Part shown: positions 22,699-31,699 of the stretch, piece by piece
Layout of the letters: every line of letters starts with the position of its first letter
Position numbering within the stretch: the first letter of the stretch is position 1
From: Plantactinospora sp. BC1
GTDB taxonomy: Bacteria; Actinomycetota; Actinomycetes; Mycobacteriales; Micromonosporaceae
Length of the DNA stretch: 64,000 nucleotides
Reading direction: 5' to 3'
NCBI RefSeq assembly: GCF_003030345.1
Contig: NZ_CP028158.1
Coordinates: forward strand, 2,728,001-2,792,000
Notes under the pieces: model-generated
What the model was told of the DNA's origin: nothing
Seen by the model: the letters and a program-made list of their open reading frames with translations, nothing else
Database searches by the model: none
Made by a program: the position numbers and the translations under genes

Positions 22699-24114
22699 GT
22701 GCGTCGCGCCTCTCCGCCGCGCCTGTCCGCAGCACCGCGGCCCCGTCGCCCCGTCATCTCCGCCACCCTCGTCGCCGCCACCGTCCTGTTCGGCCTCTCC
22801 GCGGCCTCCTGTGAGTCCGACGAGCAGGTCGGGCTGGCCAGTGTGGAGCGGGCCGACGTCGCCGAACTGGTCGACGCGCCGGCCAGCGTCACCGCGCGGG
22901 CGGCGGCGACCCTGAGCGCCCCCGCCGACGGCACCCTGGCCGAGTTGCGGGTCAGACCCGGTGCCCAGGTCAGGGCCGGCCGGGTGCTCGCGGTCATCCA
23001 CTCGCCCTCGGCCCGGGACCGGCTCGCCAAGGCCCGCCGGGCCCTCGACGCGGCCCGGAGCGCCGGGCGGGGCGTCGGCGGCGGGGCCGATTTGGCCCGG
23101 TTGCGTCGCGGCACCGACCGGGCGGCGGATCAGGCGTTCCGGGCGGCCCGGGACGCCGCCGACAAGCTCACCGACCCGGGCGCGCGGGCCGCGCTGCTCG
23201 CCCAGGTCCGGGTCGCGGAGCGGCAGTACGAGGCGGCGGCCGAGACGGCCAGCACGGCGGTACGCGCCGTCCAGCGCGGCGTCGCCGGGCTGAACTCGGC
23301 GGTACGGGCCCTCTCGGCCGCCCAGCGTCTCCAGGCCGAGCAGGCGTACGACCTGGCGAAGGCGACCGTCGACGCGCTGGTGCTGCGGGCGCCGATCGGC
23401 GGGGTGGTGCAGCTCGGCGGTGCGGCGTCGCCGGCTGCCCCGGGTTCGGCCGAGGCGCTCGCCGGGCTGCTGGGCGTGACCGGTGGGCTCGGTGCGCCCG
23501 CCGGGGTCGACCCGGCCGGTGCGCTCGGCGGTGGCGCCCCGGCCGCGCCGGTGGCCGGAGTCGACGGCACGGTGCCGGTCGGCGGCCGGGTGAGCGCGGG
23601 TACCCCGATCCTGACCGTGGTGGACCTGACCGACCTCGGCCTGGTCGCCGAGGTCGACGAGACCGACGTGCTGCTGGTCGGCCAGGGGGTGCCGGCGAGC
23701 GTGGAGCTGGACGCCGCGACCGGGGCGGAATATCCGGCCCGGGTCCGCTCGGTCGACGTACTGCCGACCGCGTCGGCCCGGGGTGGCGTCACGTACCGGG
23801 TACGGCTCTCGCTCGGCTCCGGGCGCTTCGCCGACGGGCGGGCCGCGCCGGCACCGCGCCCCGGTATGAGCGCCGTGGTCCGGCTCCGGGTCCGCGAGGC
23901 GGCCGGCGCGGTGACCGTACCGGCGGCGGCGCTCCACTCGGACCAGGGACGGGACGCGGTCTGGGTGGTCGAGGACGGGATCGCCGAGCAGGTACCGGTG
24001 ACGGTCGGGGTGCAGGGCCAGGATCTGGTGCAGATCGTCAGCGGGGTGCAGCCGGGCCAGCAGGTGGTGGTCAGCGGCGGCGACCAGGTGCGCCCCGGCG
24101 AGCGGGTACGTTGA
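22699..24114 (+). CDS. MacA-like efflux periplasmic-adaptor protein (putative lipoprotein)
   Basis: 471 residues. N-terminal signal ending LSAASC, a possible lipobox, then a biotinyl-lipoyl-like half ([31 protein letters not shown]), a long alpha-hairpin of Ala/Arg-rich heptads (~95-220), the returning lipoyl half ([14 protein letters not shown]), and beta-barrel and membrane-proximal domains ([33 protein letters not shown]). A Gly/Ala/Pro-rich insert of ~55 residues interrupts the lipoyl domain. Works with the ABC ATPase and permease encoded next in MacAB-type export of antibiotics, peptides or lipids; substrate unknown. Overlaps the next gene by 4 nt. Confidence 0.85.
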   Translation: MRRASPPRLSAAPRPRRPVISATLVAATVLFGLSAASCESDEQVGLASVERADVAELVDAPASVTARAAATLSAPADGTLAELRVRPGAQVRAGRVLAVIHSPSARDRLAKARRALDAARSAGRGVGGGADLARLRRGTDRAADQAFRAARDAADKLTDPGARAALLAQVRVAERQYEAAAETASTAVRAVQRGVAGLNSAVRALSAAQRLQAEQAYDLAKATVDALVLRAPIGGVVQLGGAASPAAPGSAEALAGLLGVTGGLGAPAGVDPAGALGGGAPAAPVAGVDGTVPVGGRVSAGTPILTVVDLTDLGLVAEVDETDVLLVGQGVPASVELDAATGAEYPARVRSVDVLPTASARGGVTYRVRLSLGSGRFADGRAAPAPRPGMSAVVRLRVREAAGAVTVPAAALHSDQGRDAVWVVEDGIAEQVPVTVGVQGQDLVQIVSGVQPGQQVVVSGGDQVRPGERVR

Positions 24115-25151
24115 CCGGCTCGCCGACGGGTGGCTCCGGCGCTCCGAGAGCCGGCGCTATGCCAGCCGGCGCCCCGTCAGCCGGTGATGCGCCAGCCGGC
24201 GGGGCGGCCCGGCGGTCCGGGGTGGCGGTCGAGGCGGTGGACCTGGTCCGGACGTACGAGCTGGGCGGGGTCTCGGTGGCCGCGCTGCGCGGCGTCTCGC
24301 TGACCATCGCGGCCGGTGACTACCTGGCGGTCGTCGGGCCGTCCGGGTCGGGCAAGTCGACCCTGATGCACCTGCTCGGCGGCCTGGACCGGCCCACCGC
24401 CGGCCGGCTGGTGATCGGCGGCCGGGACGTCGCCACGCTGGACGCCGGGGAACTCGCCACACTGCGCAACGAGACCATCGGCTTCGTCTTCCAGTCGTTC
24501 CACCTGCTGCCCCGGACCTCCGCGCTCGACAACGTGGCGCTGCCGCTGGTCTACCGGGGCATCGGCGGCCGGCGGCGGCGGGAGCTGGCGGCGGCGATGC
24601 TGGGCCGGGTCGGCCTCGGGCACCGGCTGGAGCACCGGCCCAACCAGCTCTCCGGCGGCGAGCAGCAGCGGGTGGCGATCGCCCGTGCCCTGGTCACCGA
24701 CCCGGTACTGCTGCTCGCCGACGAGCCGACCGGCAACCTGGACAGCGCCACCGGCGAGTCCGTGCTGACCCTGCTGGAGGAGCTGAACGCCTCCGACGGG
24801 GTGGCGCTGGTGCTGGTCACCCACGACCGGGAGGTCGCCGAGCGGGCGCACCGGCAGATCACGATGCGCGACGGCCGGGTGCTGACGTCGGCGGGGGAGC
24901 CGGAACCGGCGACGCCCGTACCACCGGCGGCGGAGGCGGATACCCCGACGGCCGTGCCGGCGGCGCGGCGCGGGCCTGAGATAGTAGATCCCGCTCCCAG
25001 CGCGGAGCCCCGACGAGCGTCCGGAAGCGACTCGGGGCACCCGTTCGGTGGCTTCGGTGGCGCCACCGAAGCCACCGGACGCCGCGGTGCGGCGGACGCC
25101 CCGGCCGGGACCGGTGGGGCCACCGCCCCCGGATCGGGGAGCGGCTCGTGA
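24111..25151 (+). CDS. MacB-type ABC transporter ATP-binding protein
   Basis: 346 residues from TTG 24111 within the TTGA stop/start overlap. All ABC motifs are intact: Walker [11 protein letters not shown]-loop [10 protein letters not shown], signature [15 protein letters not shown], Walker [13 protein letters not shown] and H-loop LVTHD. The N terminus (~35 residues) and the last ~80 residues are Pro/Ala/Gly-rich extensions absent from the LolD/MacB core. Energises the permease encoded by the next gene, whose GTG overlaps this stop. Confidence 0.92.
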   Translation: MTGSPTGGSGAPRAGAMPAGAPSAGDAPAGGAARRSGVAVEAVDLVRTYELGGVSVAALRGVSLTIAAGDYLAVVGPSGSGKSTLMHLLGGLDRPTAGRLVIGGRDVATLDAGELATLRNETIGFVFQSFHLLPRTSALDNVALPLVYRGIGGRRRRELAAAMLGRVGLGHRLEHRPNQLSGGEQQRVAIARALVTDPVLLLADEPTGNLDSATGESVLTLLEELNASDGVALVLVTHDREVAERAHRQITMRDGRVLTSAGEPEPATPVPPAAEADTPTAVPAARRGPEIVDPAPSAEPRRASGSDSGHPFGGFGGATEATGRRGAADAPAGTGGATAPGSGSGS

Positions 25152-26332
25152 GGATCGCCGAGGCGTGGCGGGTCGCGCTGGACGCCCTGCGGGCGAACCG
25201 GCTGCGCAGCATGCTCACCATGCTCGGGGTGGTGATCGGGGTGGCCGCCGTGGTGGTGCTGGTCGCCATCGGCACCGGCGCCAAGCGGGAGGTGGAGCAG
25301 CAGGTCGAGGGGCTCGGCTCCAACCTGCTGGTCGTGGTGCCCGGCCGGCTCGACTTCGGGGCGGCACCGGCGGTCTCCCGGCTCTCCCTCGCCGACGTCG
25401 AGGCGGTCAACCGGGTGGTCGGCGACCCGCGCCGGGTGGCGGTCACGGTCACCTCCGGCGAGACGGTACGCGCCGGCACCCGCTCGGCGTTCACCACCGT
25501 GCAGGGGGTACTCGAAACCACGCCGGAGGTCTTCGTCCGGGAACTCGACCGGGGCGGCTACCTCACGGCGTCCGATGTGGACACCAGTCGCCGGGTCGCG
25601 GTGCTCGGGTCCACGGTCGCCGGTACCCTCTTCGGCGACCGGGAGCCGGTCGGGCAGCAGGTCGCGATCGCCGGCGTACGGTTCCGGGTGATCGGGGTCT
25701 TCGCCCCGCTCGGCCAGAGCCTCGGGGTGGACCGGGACGACGAGGTGCACATCCCGGTCACCGCCGCGCACCGGCTCTACGGCACCCAGCGGATCGACGG
25801 GATCGCGATCAAGGCGCCGGACCGGGAGGAGATCGACGACCTCGGTGCCCGGGTGGTCGCCGAACTGACCCGACGGCATCCCGACACCGAGTTCAGCGCG
25901 GTGACCCAGGAGCAGATCCTCGGCGTACTCGGCGACATCCTCGGCGTGCTGACCGGGGTGCTGGCCGCGATCGCCGGCATCTCGCTGCTGGTCGGCGGCG
26001 TGGGGGTCTCCAACATCATGCTGGTCTCGGTACGCGAGCGGACCCGGGAGATCGGCCTGCGCAAGGCGGTCGGCGCCCGGCCCCGGGACATCGGGGTCCA
26101 GTTCCTGCTGGAGGCGGTACTGCTGACCGCGCTCGGCGGGGTGCTCGGGATGGCGCTCGGGGTGGGCGCCGCGCTGCTGGTGGCCGCCCTCTCCCCGGTA
26201 CCGGCGGTGGTCACCTGGTGGTCGCTGGCGCTCTCGTTCGGCGTCTCGGCGGCGGTCGGGATCATCTTCGGGGTGGTACCGGCGCAGCGGGCCGGGCGGT
26301 TGGACCCGGTGATCGCCCTTCGCGCCGAATGA
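25148..26332 (+). CDS. MacB-type ABC transporter permease
   Basis: 394 residues with MacB topology: N-terminal transmembrane helix ([20 protein letters not shown]), a large extracytoplasmic MacB_PCD domain (~45-260), and three C-terminal helices of the FtsX domain containing [21 protein letters not shown] and [12 protein letters not shown], the coupling region. Together with the upstream adaptor and ATPase forms a mechanotransmission-type exporter. Third and last gene of the operon. Confidence 0.92.
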   Translation: MRIAEAWRVALDALRANRLRSMLTMLGVVIGVAAVVVLVAIGTGAKREVEQQVEGLGSNLLVVVPGRLDFGAAPAVSRLSLADVEAVNRVVGDPRRVAVTVTSGETVRAGTRSAFTTVQGVLETTPEVFVRELDRGGYLTASDVDTSRRVAVLGSTVAGTLFGDREPVGQQVAIAGVRFRVIGVFAPLGQSLGVDRDDEVHIPVTAAHRLYGTQRIDGIAIKAPDREEIDDLGARVVAELTRRHPDTEFSAVTQEQILGVLGDILGVLTGVLAAIAGISLLVGGVGVSNIMLVSVRERTREIGLRKAVGARPRDIGVQFLLEAVLLTALGGVLGMALGVGAALLVAALSPVPAVVTWWSLALSFGVSAAVGIIFGVVPAQRAGRLDPVIALRAE

Positions 26333-26417
26333 GCACGGATGACTCGTTCCCAGGCGTCGACCGGCGAGCCAGTGATGATCAATTGCCCGAAGGGATCGCG
26401 CCGGTCACAGCCGCCCC

Positions 26418-26434
26418 GTTACCGTACTGGTAAC
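26418..26434. promoter_or_regulatory. palindrome GTTACC-N5-GGTAAC, candidate operator
   Basis: Perfect 6 bp inverted repeat GTTACCGTACTGGTAAC, 73 nt before the excisionase-type HTH gene and 85 nt after the permease stop. The A+T content and symmetry suggest binding of a dimeric regulator; which one is unknown. Confidence 0.4.
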
Positions 26435-26506
26435 ACGCGCGTAGCTGCCGCGCGGAAGCATCCCGTCGGGCGGCACGCGCCGGGGATTGGGATGGGTTGG
26501 TGAGCC

Positions 26507-26719
26507 ATGGCAGGATCACCACAGCCGGACAGCCGAATGCCGGAGGTCAGGTTTCTGACCGTCGCCGAGGTGGCGACGCTGATGCGGGTCTCGAAGATGA
26601 CGGTCTACCGGCTGGTGCACTCCGGCGAGCTGACCGCCGTGCGGGTCGGGCGGTCGTTCCGGGTGCCGGAGCACGCCGTGCACGACTACCTGCGCGGTGC
26701 CTTCCAGGAGACCGCCTGA
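26507..26719 (+). CDS. excisionase-family small HTH DNA-binding protein
   Basis: 70 residues, a MerR/excisionase-type winged HTH: FLTVAEVATLMRVSKMTVYR, LVHSGELTAVRVGRSFRVPE and YLRGAFQ. It is the orthologue by context and sequence of Rv0500A-type proteins that always sit upstream of the bS22 gene in actinobacteria. It is distinct from BldC, which shares the fold. Presumably a transcriptional regulator; targets unknown. 250 nt separate it from the bS22 gene. Confidence 0.9.
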   Translation: MAGSPQPDSRMPEVRFLTVAEVATLMRVSKMTVYRLVHSGELTAVRVGRSFRVPEHAVHDYLRGAFQETA

Positions 26720-26742
26720 CGGCGCAGCCGTGATGTCGCGAC

Positions 26743-26789
26743 GGTTCCGGAGCGTTCCGGGCGGTTCCGCACGGGGGTCGGGCGGTTCC
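26743..26789 (+). repeat. helically phased (G/C)GTTCC repeats
   Basis: Four (G/C)GTTCC hexamers begin at 26743, 26753, 26763 and 26784: spacings 10, 10 and 21 bp place them on one face of the helix, upstream of the bS22 promoter. Confidence 0.45.
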
Positions 26790-26802
26790 CCGTGGGGGCG
26801 CT

Positions 26803-26832
26803 TTGGCCCGGCTGACGGCCGAGGGCTAGTCT
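26803..26832 (+). promoter_or_regulatory. promoter of the bS22 gene
   Basis: TTGGCC, 18 bp spacer, TAGTCT. It predicts a ~130 nt GC-rich 5' leader before the 33-codon ribosomal gene. Confidence 0.4.
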
Positions 26833-26968
26833 GGACCGCGACCGTGGCCACGTGCCGATATGGGTGCGAGCCCGTAGTGCCGGCCCGGTCCGTTGTCCAG
26901 CTCGGTAACCGGCCGCACCTCCGGGTGGGGCCGGTCCGATCAGCACGTCGCATCAGAAGGGCTGTCGT

Positions 26969-27070
26969 ATGGGCTCGGTGGTCAAGAAGCGCCGCAAGCG
27001 CATGGCCAAGAAGAAGCACCGCAAGCTGCTGCGCAAGACCCGCGTCCAGCGTCGCCGTCTCGGCAAGTGA
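26969..27070 (+). CDS. 30S ribosomal protein bS22 (AURKAIP1/COX24 domain)
   Basis: 33 residues, [20 protein letters not shown] then [13 protein letters not shown], nearly identical to the actinobacterial Rv0500B-type protein found in the mycobacterial small subunit as bS22. An AGAAGG ribosome-binding site precedes the ATG. A strong hairpin follows the stop within 3 nt. The long leader suggests post-transcriptional control. Confidence 0.95.
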   Translation: MGSVVKKRRKRMAKKKHRKLLRKTRVQRRRLGK

Positions 27071-27072
27071 CC

Positions 27073-27096
27073 CCGGCCGGGCGCCTGCCCGGCCGG
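27073..27096 (+). terminator. hairpin terminator after the bS22 gene
   Basis: CCGGCCGGGC-GCCT-GCCCGGCCGG: perfect 10 bp stem with tetraloop, 3 nt after the stop. No U-tract. Confidence 0.65.
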
Positions 27097-27134
27097 CGGT
27101 GAGCCGTCCAGACTGTCGACCTTCGGAGGCCCAC

Positions 27135-27194
27135 GTGACGACGTCGCGGCGGTCCGGGTCCGGCCCGGGTCGTCCCGCGCGGAGCGCGAGGTGA
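27135..27194 (+). CDS. 19-residue upstream ORF coupled to the epimerase gene
   Basis: GTG 27135 has a CGGAGG ribosome-binding site 5 nt upstream and encodes a basic peptide (MTTSRRSGSGPGRPARSAR); its TGA overlaps the GTG of the epimerase gene (GTGA), which has no good ribosome-binding site of its own. Likely functions as a translational entry site rather than as a peptide. Confidence 0.4.
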   Translation: MTTSRRSGSGPGRPARSAR

Positions 27195-28315
27195 CCCCCG
27201 GTAGCACCCCCGGTGCGCCGGGGGTCGTCGTGGTGACCGGGGTCAGCAGGTTCCTCGGCGCCCACGTGGCGGCGCGGCTGGTCGCCGACGACCGGATCGC
27301 CCGGGTCGTCGGTCTCGACGTGCACGAGCCTGCGCCCGAGATCGCCGGGCTGCTCGACGGCGTCGAGCGGGTCCGCGCCGACGCCGGCGCGGTGAGCAGC
27401 ATCGTCGAGGAGCTGGACGCCGACGCCGTCGTGCACCTGGCGCTGGTCACGGCCGCCGACCCACAGCAGGGCGGCCGGGCGGCGATGAAGGAGCAGAACG
27501 TCATCGGCACGATGCAGCTGCTCGCCGCCGCCCAGCGGGCGCCCCGGCTGCGCAAGCTGGTCGTCCGGTCGTCGACCGCCGCCTACGGGGCGTCGTTCCG
27601 GGACCCGGCGGTCTTCACCGAGGACACCGAGCCCCGGGCCGTGCCGCGCGGCGGCTTCGCCCGGGACATCCTCGACATCGAGGGGTACGTCCGCGGCTTC
27701 CGGCGGCGCCGCCCCGACGTGACCGCCACCGTGCTGCGCTTCGCGCCGTTCATCGGCTCGATGGCGAACACCACGCTGACCCGGTACTTCGCCCAGCCCG
27801 TGGTGCCGACCGTGCTCGGGCGGGACCCGAGGCTCCAGTTCGTGCACTTCGACGACGTACTGGAGGTGCTGCACCGGTCGGTGGTGGAGGAGCACCCGGG
27901 GACCTACAACGTCGCCGGGCCGGGAGTGCTGGCGCTCTCCCAGGCGATCCGCCGGGCCGGCCGGGTCGCCCTGCCGGTGGTGGAGCCGGGGCTCTCCGGC
28001 GCGGCCGGGCTCGCCCGGGTGCTCGGCTTCGCCCGCTACGGCCTGGACCAGGTCGACCTGTTCGTGCACGGCCGGGTGGTCGACACCACCAGGCTCAGCA
28101 CGGAGTTCGGCTTCACCCCGAGGTCGACCGCCGCCGCCTTCGAGGAGTTCATCGCGAGCCACCGGGAGGGGACGGTGCTCGGGCCGGAGCAGCTCCGTCG
28201 GGCCGAGCAGGCGATCATTGACGGCATCCGGCAGACCCGGGCCACGGTCCGGGACCGGATCGCCCAGCTCGACGCGGCCGACGGTGCCGGACCGGCCGAG
28301 CGGGGCGGACGATGA
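27191..28315 (+). CDS. NAD-dependent epimerase/dehydratase (extended SDR, Rv0501-like)
   Basis: 374 residues. Rossmann start VVVVTGVSRFLGAHVAARL, the STAAYGAS active-site region with Tyr, VLRFAPFIGSMANT and the VHFDDVLEVLHR dimer/substrate segment. The YxxxK motif is not canonical, so catalysis is uncertain. Position between bS22 and the acyltransferase matches Rv0501 (annotated galE2). Probable role: nucleotide-sugar or lipid-head-group modification. Start codon overlaps the upstream small ORF; stop overlaps the next gene by 4 nt. Confidence 0.85.
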   Translation: MTPGSTPGAPGVVVVTGVSRFLGAHVAARLVADDRIARVVGLDVHEPAPEIAGLLDGVERVRADAGAVSSIVEELDADAVVHLALVTAADPQQGGRAAMKEQNVIGTMQLLAAAQRAPRLRKLVVRSSTAAYGASFRDPAVFTEDTEPRAVPRGGFARDILDIEGYVRGFRRRRPDVTATVLRFAPFIGSMANTTLTRYFAQPVVPTVLGRDPRLQFVHFDDVLEVLHRSVVEEHPGTYNVAGPGVLALSQAIRRAGRVALPVVEPGLSGAAGLARVLGFARYGLDQVDLFVHGRVVDTTRLSTEFGFTPRSTAAAFEEFIASHREGTVLGPEQLRRAEQAIIDGIRQTRATVRDRIAQLDAADGAGPAERGGR

Positions 28316-29346
28316 CCGGCGACGGCAGCGCGGACGACCGGCGTAACGGCACCGGAAACGGGGAGGCCGCAGGGGTGCAGCACGATCCGGAGAGCACGGC
28401 CGGCCGGCGGTACGGCGTACCCCCGGAGGCGGACGGCACGGAGCTGGACCGGCCGGCGCGGCGCAACGGGCACCGGCCCGGGCCGCCCGTACCGGACGAG
28501 TCCGGCGACGTCTGGGACCGGCGGGTCGCCGCCGGGCTGGCCTTCCTGCGCCGACGCCTCTCCGGGCAGTACGAGGTCGACGAGTTCGGCTTCGACCCCG
28601 AGCTGACCGACCAGGTCTTCTATCCGGTGCTGCGCCGGCTCTACCGCGACTGGTTCCGCACCGAGGTCTCCGGCGTGCACCACCTGCCGGTCGACGGCGC
28701 CGGACTGGTGGTCGGCAACCACTCCGGCACGGTCGCGATGGACGCGCTGGTGCTGGCCGCCGTGCTGCACGACCGGCACCCGAAGCACCGCTACCTGCGG
28801 CTGCTCGGCGCCGACCTGGTCTTCCGGATGCCGGTCGTCTCCGAGCTGGTCCGCAAGACCGGCGGCACCGTCGCCTGCAACTCGGACGCGGAGCGGCTGC
28901 TCGGCCGGGGTGAACTCGTCGGCGTCTTCCCCGAGGGCTTCAAGGGCGTCGGCAAGCTCTACGCGGACCGCTACAAGCTGCAACGGTTCGGCCGGGGCGG
29001 CTTCGTCTCCGCCGCCCTCCGCACCGGTACCCCGATCGTGCCGGTGGCGATCGTCGGGGCCGAGGAGACGTACCCGATGCTCGCCGACATCAAGCCGCTG
29101 GCCCGGCTGCTCAAGCTGCCGTACTTTCCGGTGACGCCGACCTTCCCGTGGCTCGGCCCGCTCGGCGCGGTGCCGCTGCCCAGCAAGTGGCTGATCCAGT
29201 TCTGCCCGCCGATCCCCACCGAGCACCTGGTCGACTCCGCCGACGATCCGCTGGTGGTCTTCAACCTCGCCGACCAGGTCCGCGAGACCATCCAGCAGAC
29301 CCTGCACGAGTTGCTGGAGAAGCGTCCCGACCCGTTCGGACCCTGA
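28312..29346 (+). CDS. lysophospholipid acyltransferase family protein (Rv0502-like)
   Basis: 344 residues, ATGA-coupled to the epimerase. After ~60 disordered residues, the PlsC-type core shows VVGNHSGTVAMDAL (catalytic His with an Asp six residues on), GGTVACNSDAERLLGRG, the glycerophosphate-binding VFPEGFKGVGK and PIVPVAIVGAEE. Predicted to acylate a lysophospholipid or related acceptor at the inner membrane face. Cotranscription with the epimerase suggests a shared envelope-lipid pathway (inference from conserved synteny). Confidence 0.88.
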   Translation: MTGDGSADDRRNGTGNGEAAGVQHDPESTAGRRYGVPPEADGTELDRPARRNGHRPGPPVPDESGDVWDRRVAAGLAFLRRRLSGQYEVDEFGFDPELTDQVFYPVLRRLYRDWFRTEVSGVHHLPVDGAGLVVGNHSGTVAMDALVLAAVLHDRHPKHRYLRLLGADLVFRMPVVSELVRKTGGTVACNSDAERLLGRGELVGVFPEGFKGVGKLYADRYKLQRFGRGGFVSAALRTGTPIVPVAIVGAEETYPMLADIKPLARLLKLPYFPVTPTFPWLGPLGAVPLPSKWLIQFCPPIPTEHLVDSADDPLVVFNLADQVRETIQQTLHELLEKRPDPFGP

Positions 29347-29370
29347 GCCGCGCCCCGGACGCCGGGCCGG

Positions 29371-30249
29371 TCACCGGGCCAGCCGGCGACGCATCGCCAG
29401 CCCCGCCGTCACGGCGCCGGCCACCAGCCCGGCGGCGACGGTCGAGGGTACGGCGATCCGGGCCGCCTTCCGCCCGGTCCGGAAGTCGTGCACCGACCAA
29501 CCGTGCTCGCGGGCGTGCCGCAGCAGCGTGCCGTCCGGGTTGATCGCCACCGCCCGACCGACGGCGGAGAGCATCGGCAGGTCGTTGGCGGAGTCGCTGT
29601 ACGCGGCGCAGCGCGCCAGGTCCAGCCCCTCCACGGTGGCGAGCTGCACCACCGCGTCCGCCTTGGCCGGCCCGTGCATCAGGTCGCCGACCAGCCGCCC
29701 GGTGTAGGCGCCGTCGCGGATCTCGGCGACGGTGCCGATCGCGCCGGTCAGGCCGAGCCGGGCCGCGATGATCCGGCCGATCTCCACCGGTGCGGCGGTG
29801 ACCAGCCAGACCCGCTGGCCGGCGTCGAGGTGCTGCTGGGCCAGGGCCCGGGTGCCGGCCCAGATCCGGGGCGCCATCAACTCGTCGAAGATCTCCGCGG
29901 TGAGCCGCTCGACGTCCTCGACCCGCCAGCCGGCCACGAAGGCCAGCGCCGCCTCCTTGACCCGGGACATGCTGCCGGCGTGCTCGACGGCGAGTACCCG
30001 GAACCGGAGCTGTTGCCAGGCGAACCGGGCCAGGTCGCCGGTGGTGAGGTAGTTCCGGGCCGCCAGGCCACGGGCGAACCAGTAGATGGAGGCGCCCTGC
30101 ATCACCGTGTTGTCCACGTCGAAGAAGGCGGCGGCGTCGGGATCGGTCCGGGCCGGCTCCGCCGGTGGGGCGTCCGGTCCCGCCTCGGCCCAGCCGGCGG
30201 TGTGACCGTGGTCGTCGGTGCTGACCGTCACCTTGCGCGCCCGGGCCAC
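29371..30249 (-). CDS. HAD-IB family phosphatase (SerB1-like)
   Basis: 292 residues from GTG 30249, with GAGGAGG upstream. HAD motifs: I FFDVDNTVMQG, II VWLVTAAPVE, III and IV SDSANDLPML. A C-terminal hydrophobic helix (VPSTVAAGLVAGAVTAGLAM) followed by Arg residues indicates membrane tethering. Conserved neighbour of Rv0502-type genes (Rv0505c); in that family phosphoserine phosphatase or lysophosphatidate-type phosphatase activity is proposed. Convergent with the acyltransferase, 24 nt between the stops. Confidence 0.85.
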   Translation of the reverse strand: MARARKVTVSTDDHGHTAGWAEAGPDAPPAEPARTDPDAAAFFDVDNTVMQGASIYWFARGLAARNYLTTGDLARFAWQQLRFRVLAVEHAGSMSRVKEAALAFVAGWRVEDVERLTAEIFDELMAPRIWAGTRALAQQHLDAGQRVWLVTAAPVEIGRIIAARLGLTGAIGTVAEIRDGAYTGRLVGDLMHGPAKADAVVQLATVEGLDLARCAAYSDSANDLPMLSAVGRAVAINPDGTLLRHAREHGWSVHDFRTGRKAARIAVPSTVAAGLVAGAVTAGLAMRRRLAR

Positions 30250-30352
30250 GCGGGAACCTCCTCGCTACGCGTACACAGCGAGGGTAGCCGGATCGGCGGG
30301 GGCGCACCCGGAGTCCGGGGCAGCGGCCGACGTACGGGCCGGTGCGGGAGGG

Positions 30353-31435
30353 TCAGCCGCCGACTCGGTGTACGGGTTCGGTGGTGCTGCGGTCCCGTAC
30401 CGCCGGTGGCTGCTCGGGGCTGGGCGTCGCGGCGGGTGGCCGGGGTGCCGTACTCCGGTCCGGGGCACGCGGCGCCTCCTCCTCCGGGGTACGGCTGCCG
30501 CCGTCGCCCTCGGCCGCCGAGGGGGGCGGCTCCACCGGGGTACCGATCGGGCCACGGCCGGACGGGCAGGTCCGGGGCAGTGGACCGATCGAGTCGGCCC
30601 GGCCGATCGCACCGACCCGGCAGATCAGCGCGGCCCGGAGGCTCTCGGAGCGGGTCTGTACGTCGTCGAGGAGTTTCAGCGAGTCGTTGGCCCGGCTGCG
30701 GGTGGCCCGGGTGGTGTCCTCGAAGAGGCGGGCGACCTGCGGTCGCTGCTCGCGCACGAAGGTGTCCACGGCGTCCAGCGCCGACGGGTCCTGGCGCTGC
30801 ACCGCCGCGCTGGTCAGCAGCTTGACACCCTGTCGGGTGTCGGCGTCCATGTCCTCCAGGACGGCGGAGAAGCCGAAGTTCTGGCCGCCGACCGCGACCG
30901 CCTCGGCGAGCCGGGTACGCGCGAAGTCGAGGAAGAGCTGCCCGCGACTCAGGTCGGAGCTGGCCAGGGCGAGCTGGGCGCGTTCGGTGTGCCGCTTCAT
31001 GCCGTAGAGCGCGTCACCGGGTACGGCGTTCTCGCTGGCGGCGGACATTCCGGAGACGGCGATCGCGCCGACGGCGACCCCGATGACGACGGCTCCCCGG
31101 GCCCGGGCCCGGGTGCGTGGGCCCCGGAACGCGGGCTGACCGGTCCGGCGGGTGGCGGGTTGACCACCGCCGTCGACGATGGCGTCGTCGGTGGCGGTCG
31201 CGCCGATTCCCTCCCGCTCGGCGGTGGCGACGAGCATGGCGCGCAGGCCGGCCCGGAAGTCGGGGTCGACCTCGACGGTGGACTGGACGTCGCGGAGTCG
31301 TTCGCCGATGGCCAGGGGCTGCGCCAGGTCGTCGTCGAGGCGGGACCGGACGTGGTGGCGACGGCCTCCGTTGGCCTCGTCGAGCAGCTGCGCGAAGCGC
31401 TCGGCGCGTTGGCGGTAGAAGGTCTTCCAACTCAC
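30353..31435 (-). CDS. DUF5667 membrane protein, probable anti-sigma factor of BldN (RsbN-like)
   Basis: 360 residues from GTG 31435, which follows a strong AAGGGAGGTG. Cytosolic N terminus (~1-110, starts SWKTFYRQRAERFAQLLDEA), one transmembrane helix (GAVVIGVAVGAIAVSG), then an extracytoplasmic DUF5667 domain (AVPGDALYGMKRHTERAQLA ... GQLFLDFARTRLAEA) and a Pro/Arg-rich tail. In Streptomyces the gene after bldN is rsbN, a single-pass anti-sigma factor whose cytosolic RANAFAQ-like helix binds sigma-BldN; the corresponding RAERFAQ helix here and the position argue for the same role. Unproven from sequence alone. Confidence 0.7.
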   Translation of the reverse strand: MSWKTFYRQRAERFAQLLDEANGGRRHHVRSRLDDDLAQPLAIGERLRDVQSTVEVDPDFRAGLRAMLVATAEREGIGATATDDAIVDGGGQPATRRTGQPAFRGPRTRARARGAVVIGVAVGAIAVSGMSAASENAVPGDALYGMKRHTERAQLALASSDLSRGQLFLDFARTRLAEAVAVGGQNFGFSAVLEDMDADTRQGVKLLTSAAVQRQDPSALDAVDTFVREQRPQVARLFEDTTRATRSRANDSLKLLDDVQTRSESLRAALICRVGAIGRADSIGPLPRTCPSGRGPIGTPVEPPPSAAEGDGGSRTPEEEAPRAPDRSTAPRPPAATPSPEQPPAVRDRSTTEPVHRVGG

Positions 31436-31699
31436 CGCCGACACCTCCCTTCGCTGGTCGCGATGCTGCGGTCGGCGTCGTCTCGCCGTCCGGGTACGAC
31501 GGTGGCTGACCTCAGGATCGGGCCACGGTGCCCGGGGTCCGATCCGTTCTCCGACCGACCGGTCGGCGGGATCTGAGGCCAACCACCGGTCGCACCCGGA
31601 CAAACGGTCGGCGGGGGCGACCGGTTACGGCCCGGCGGCGGGAAATACTACGAAGAGTGAGCGGAGTCACGGAGCGTCGGCGCTGGCTCTGGGAGCGCT

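Noticed and set aside
26507-26719. Assignment of the small HTH gene as bldC
   Set aside because: Same fold, but its sequence and fixed position before the bS22 gene match Rv0500A-type proteins, not BldC.
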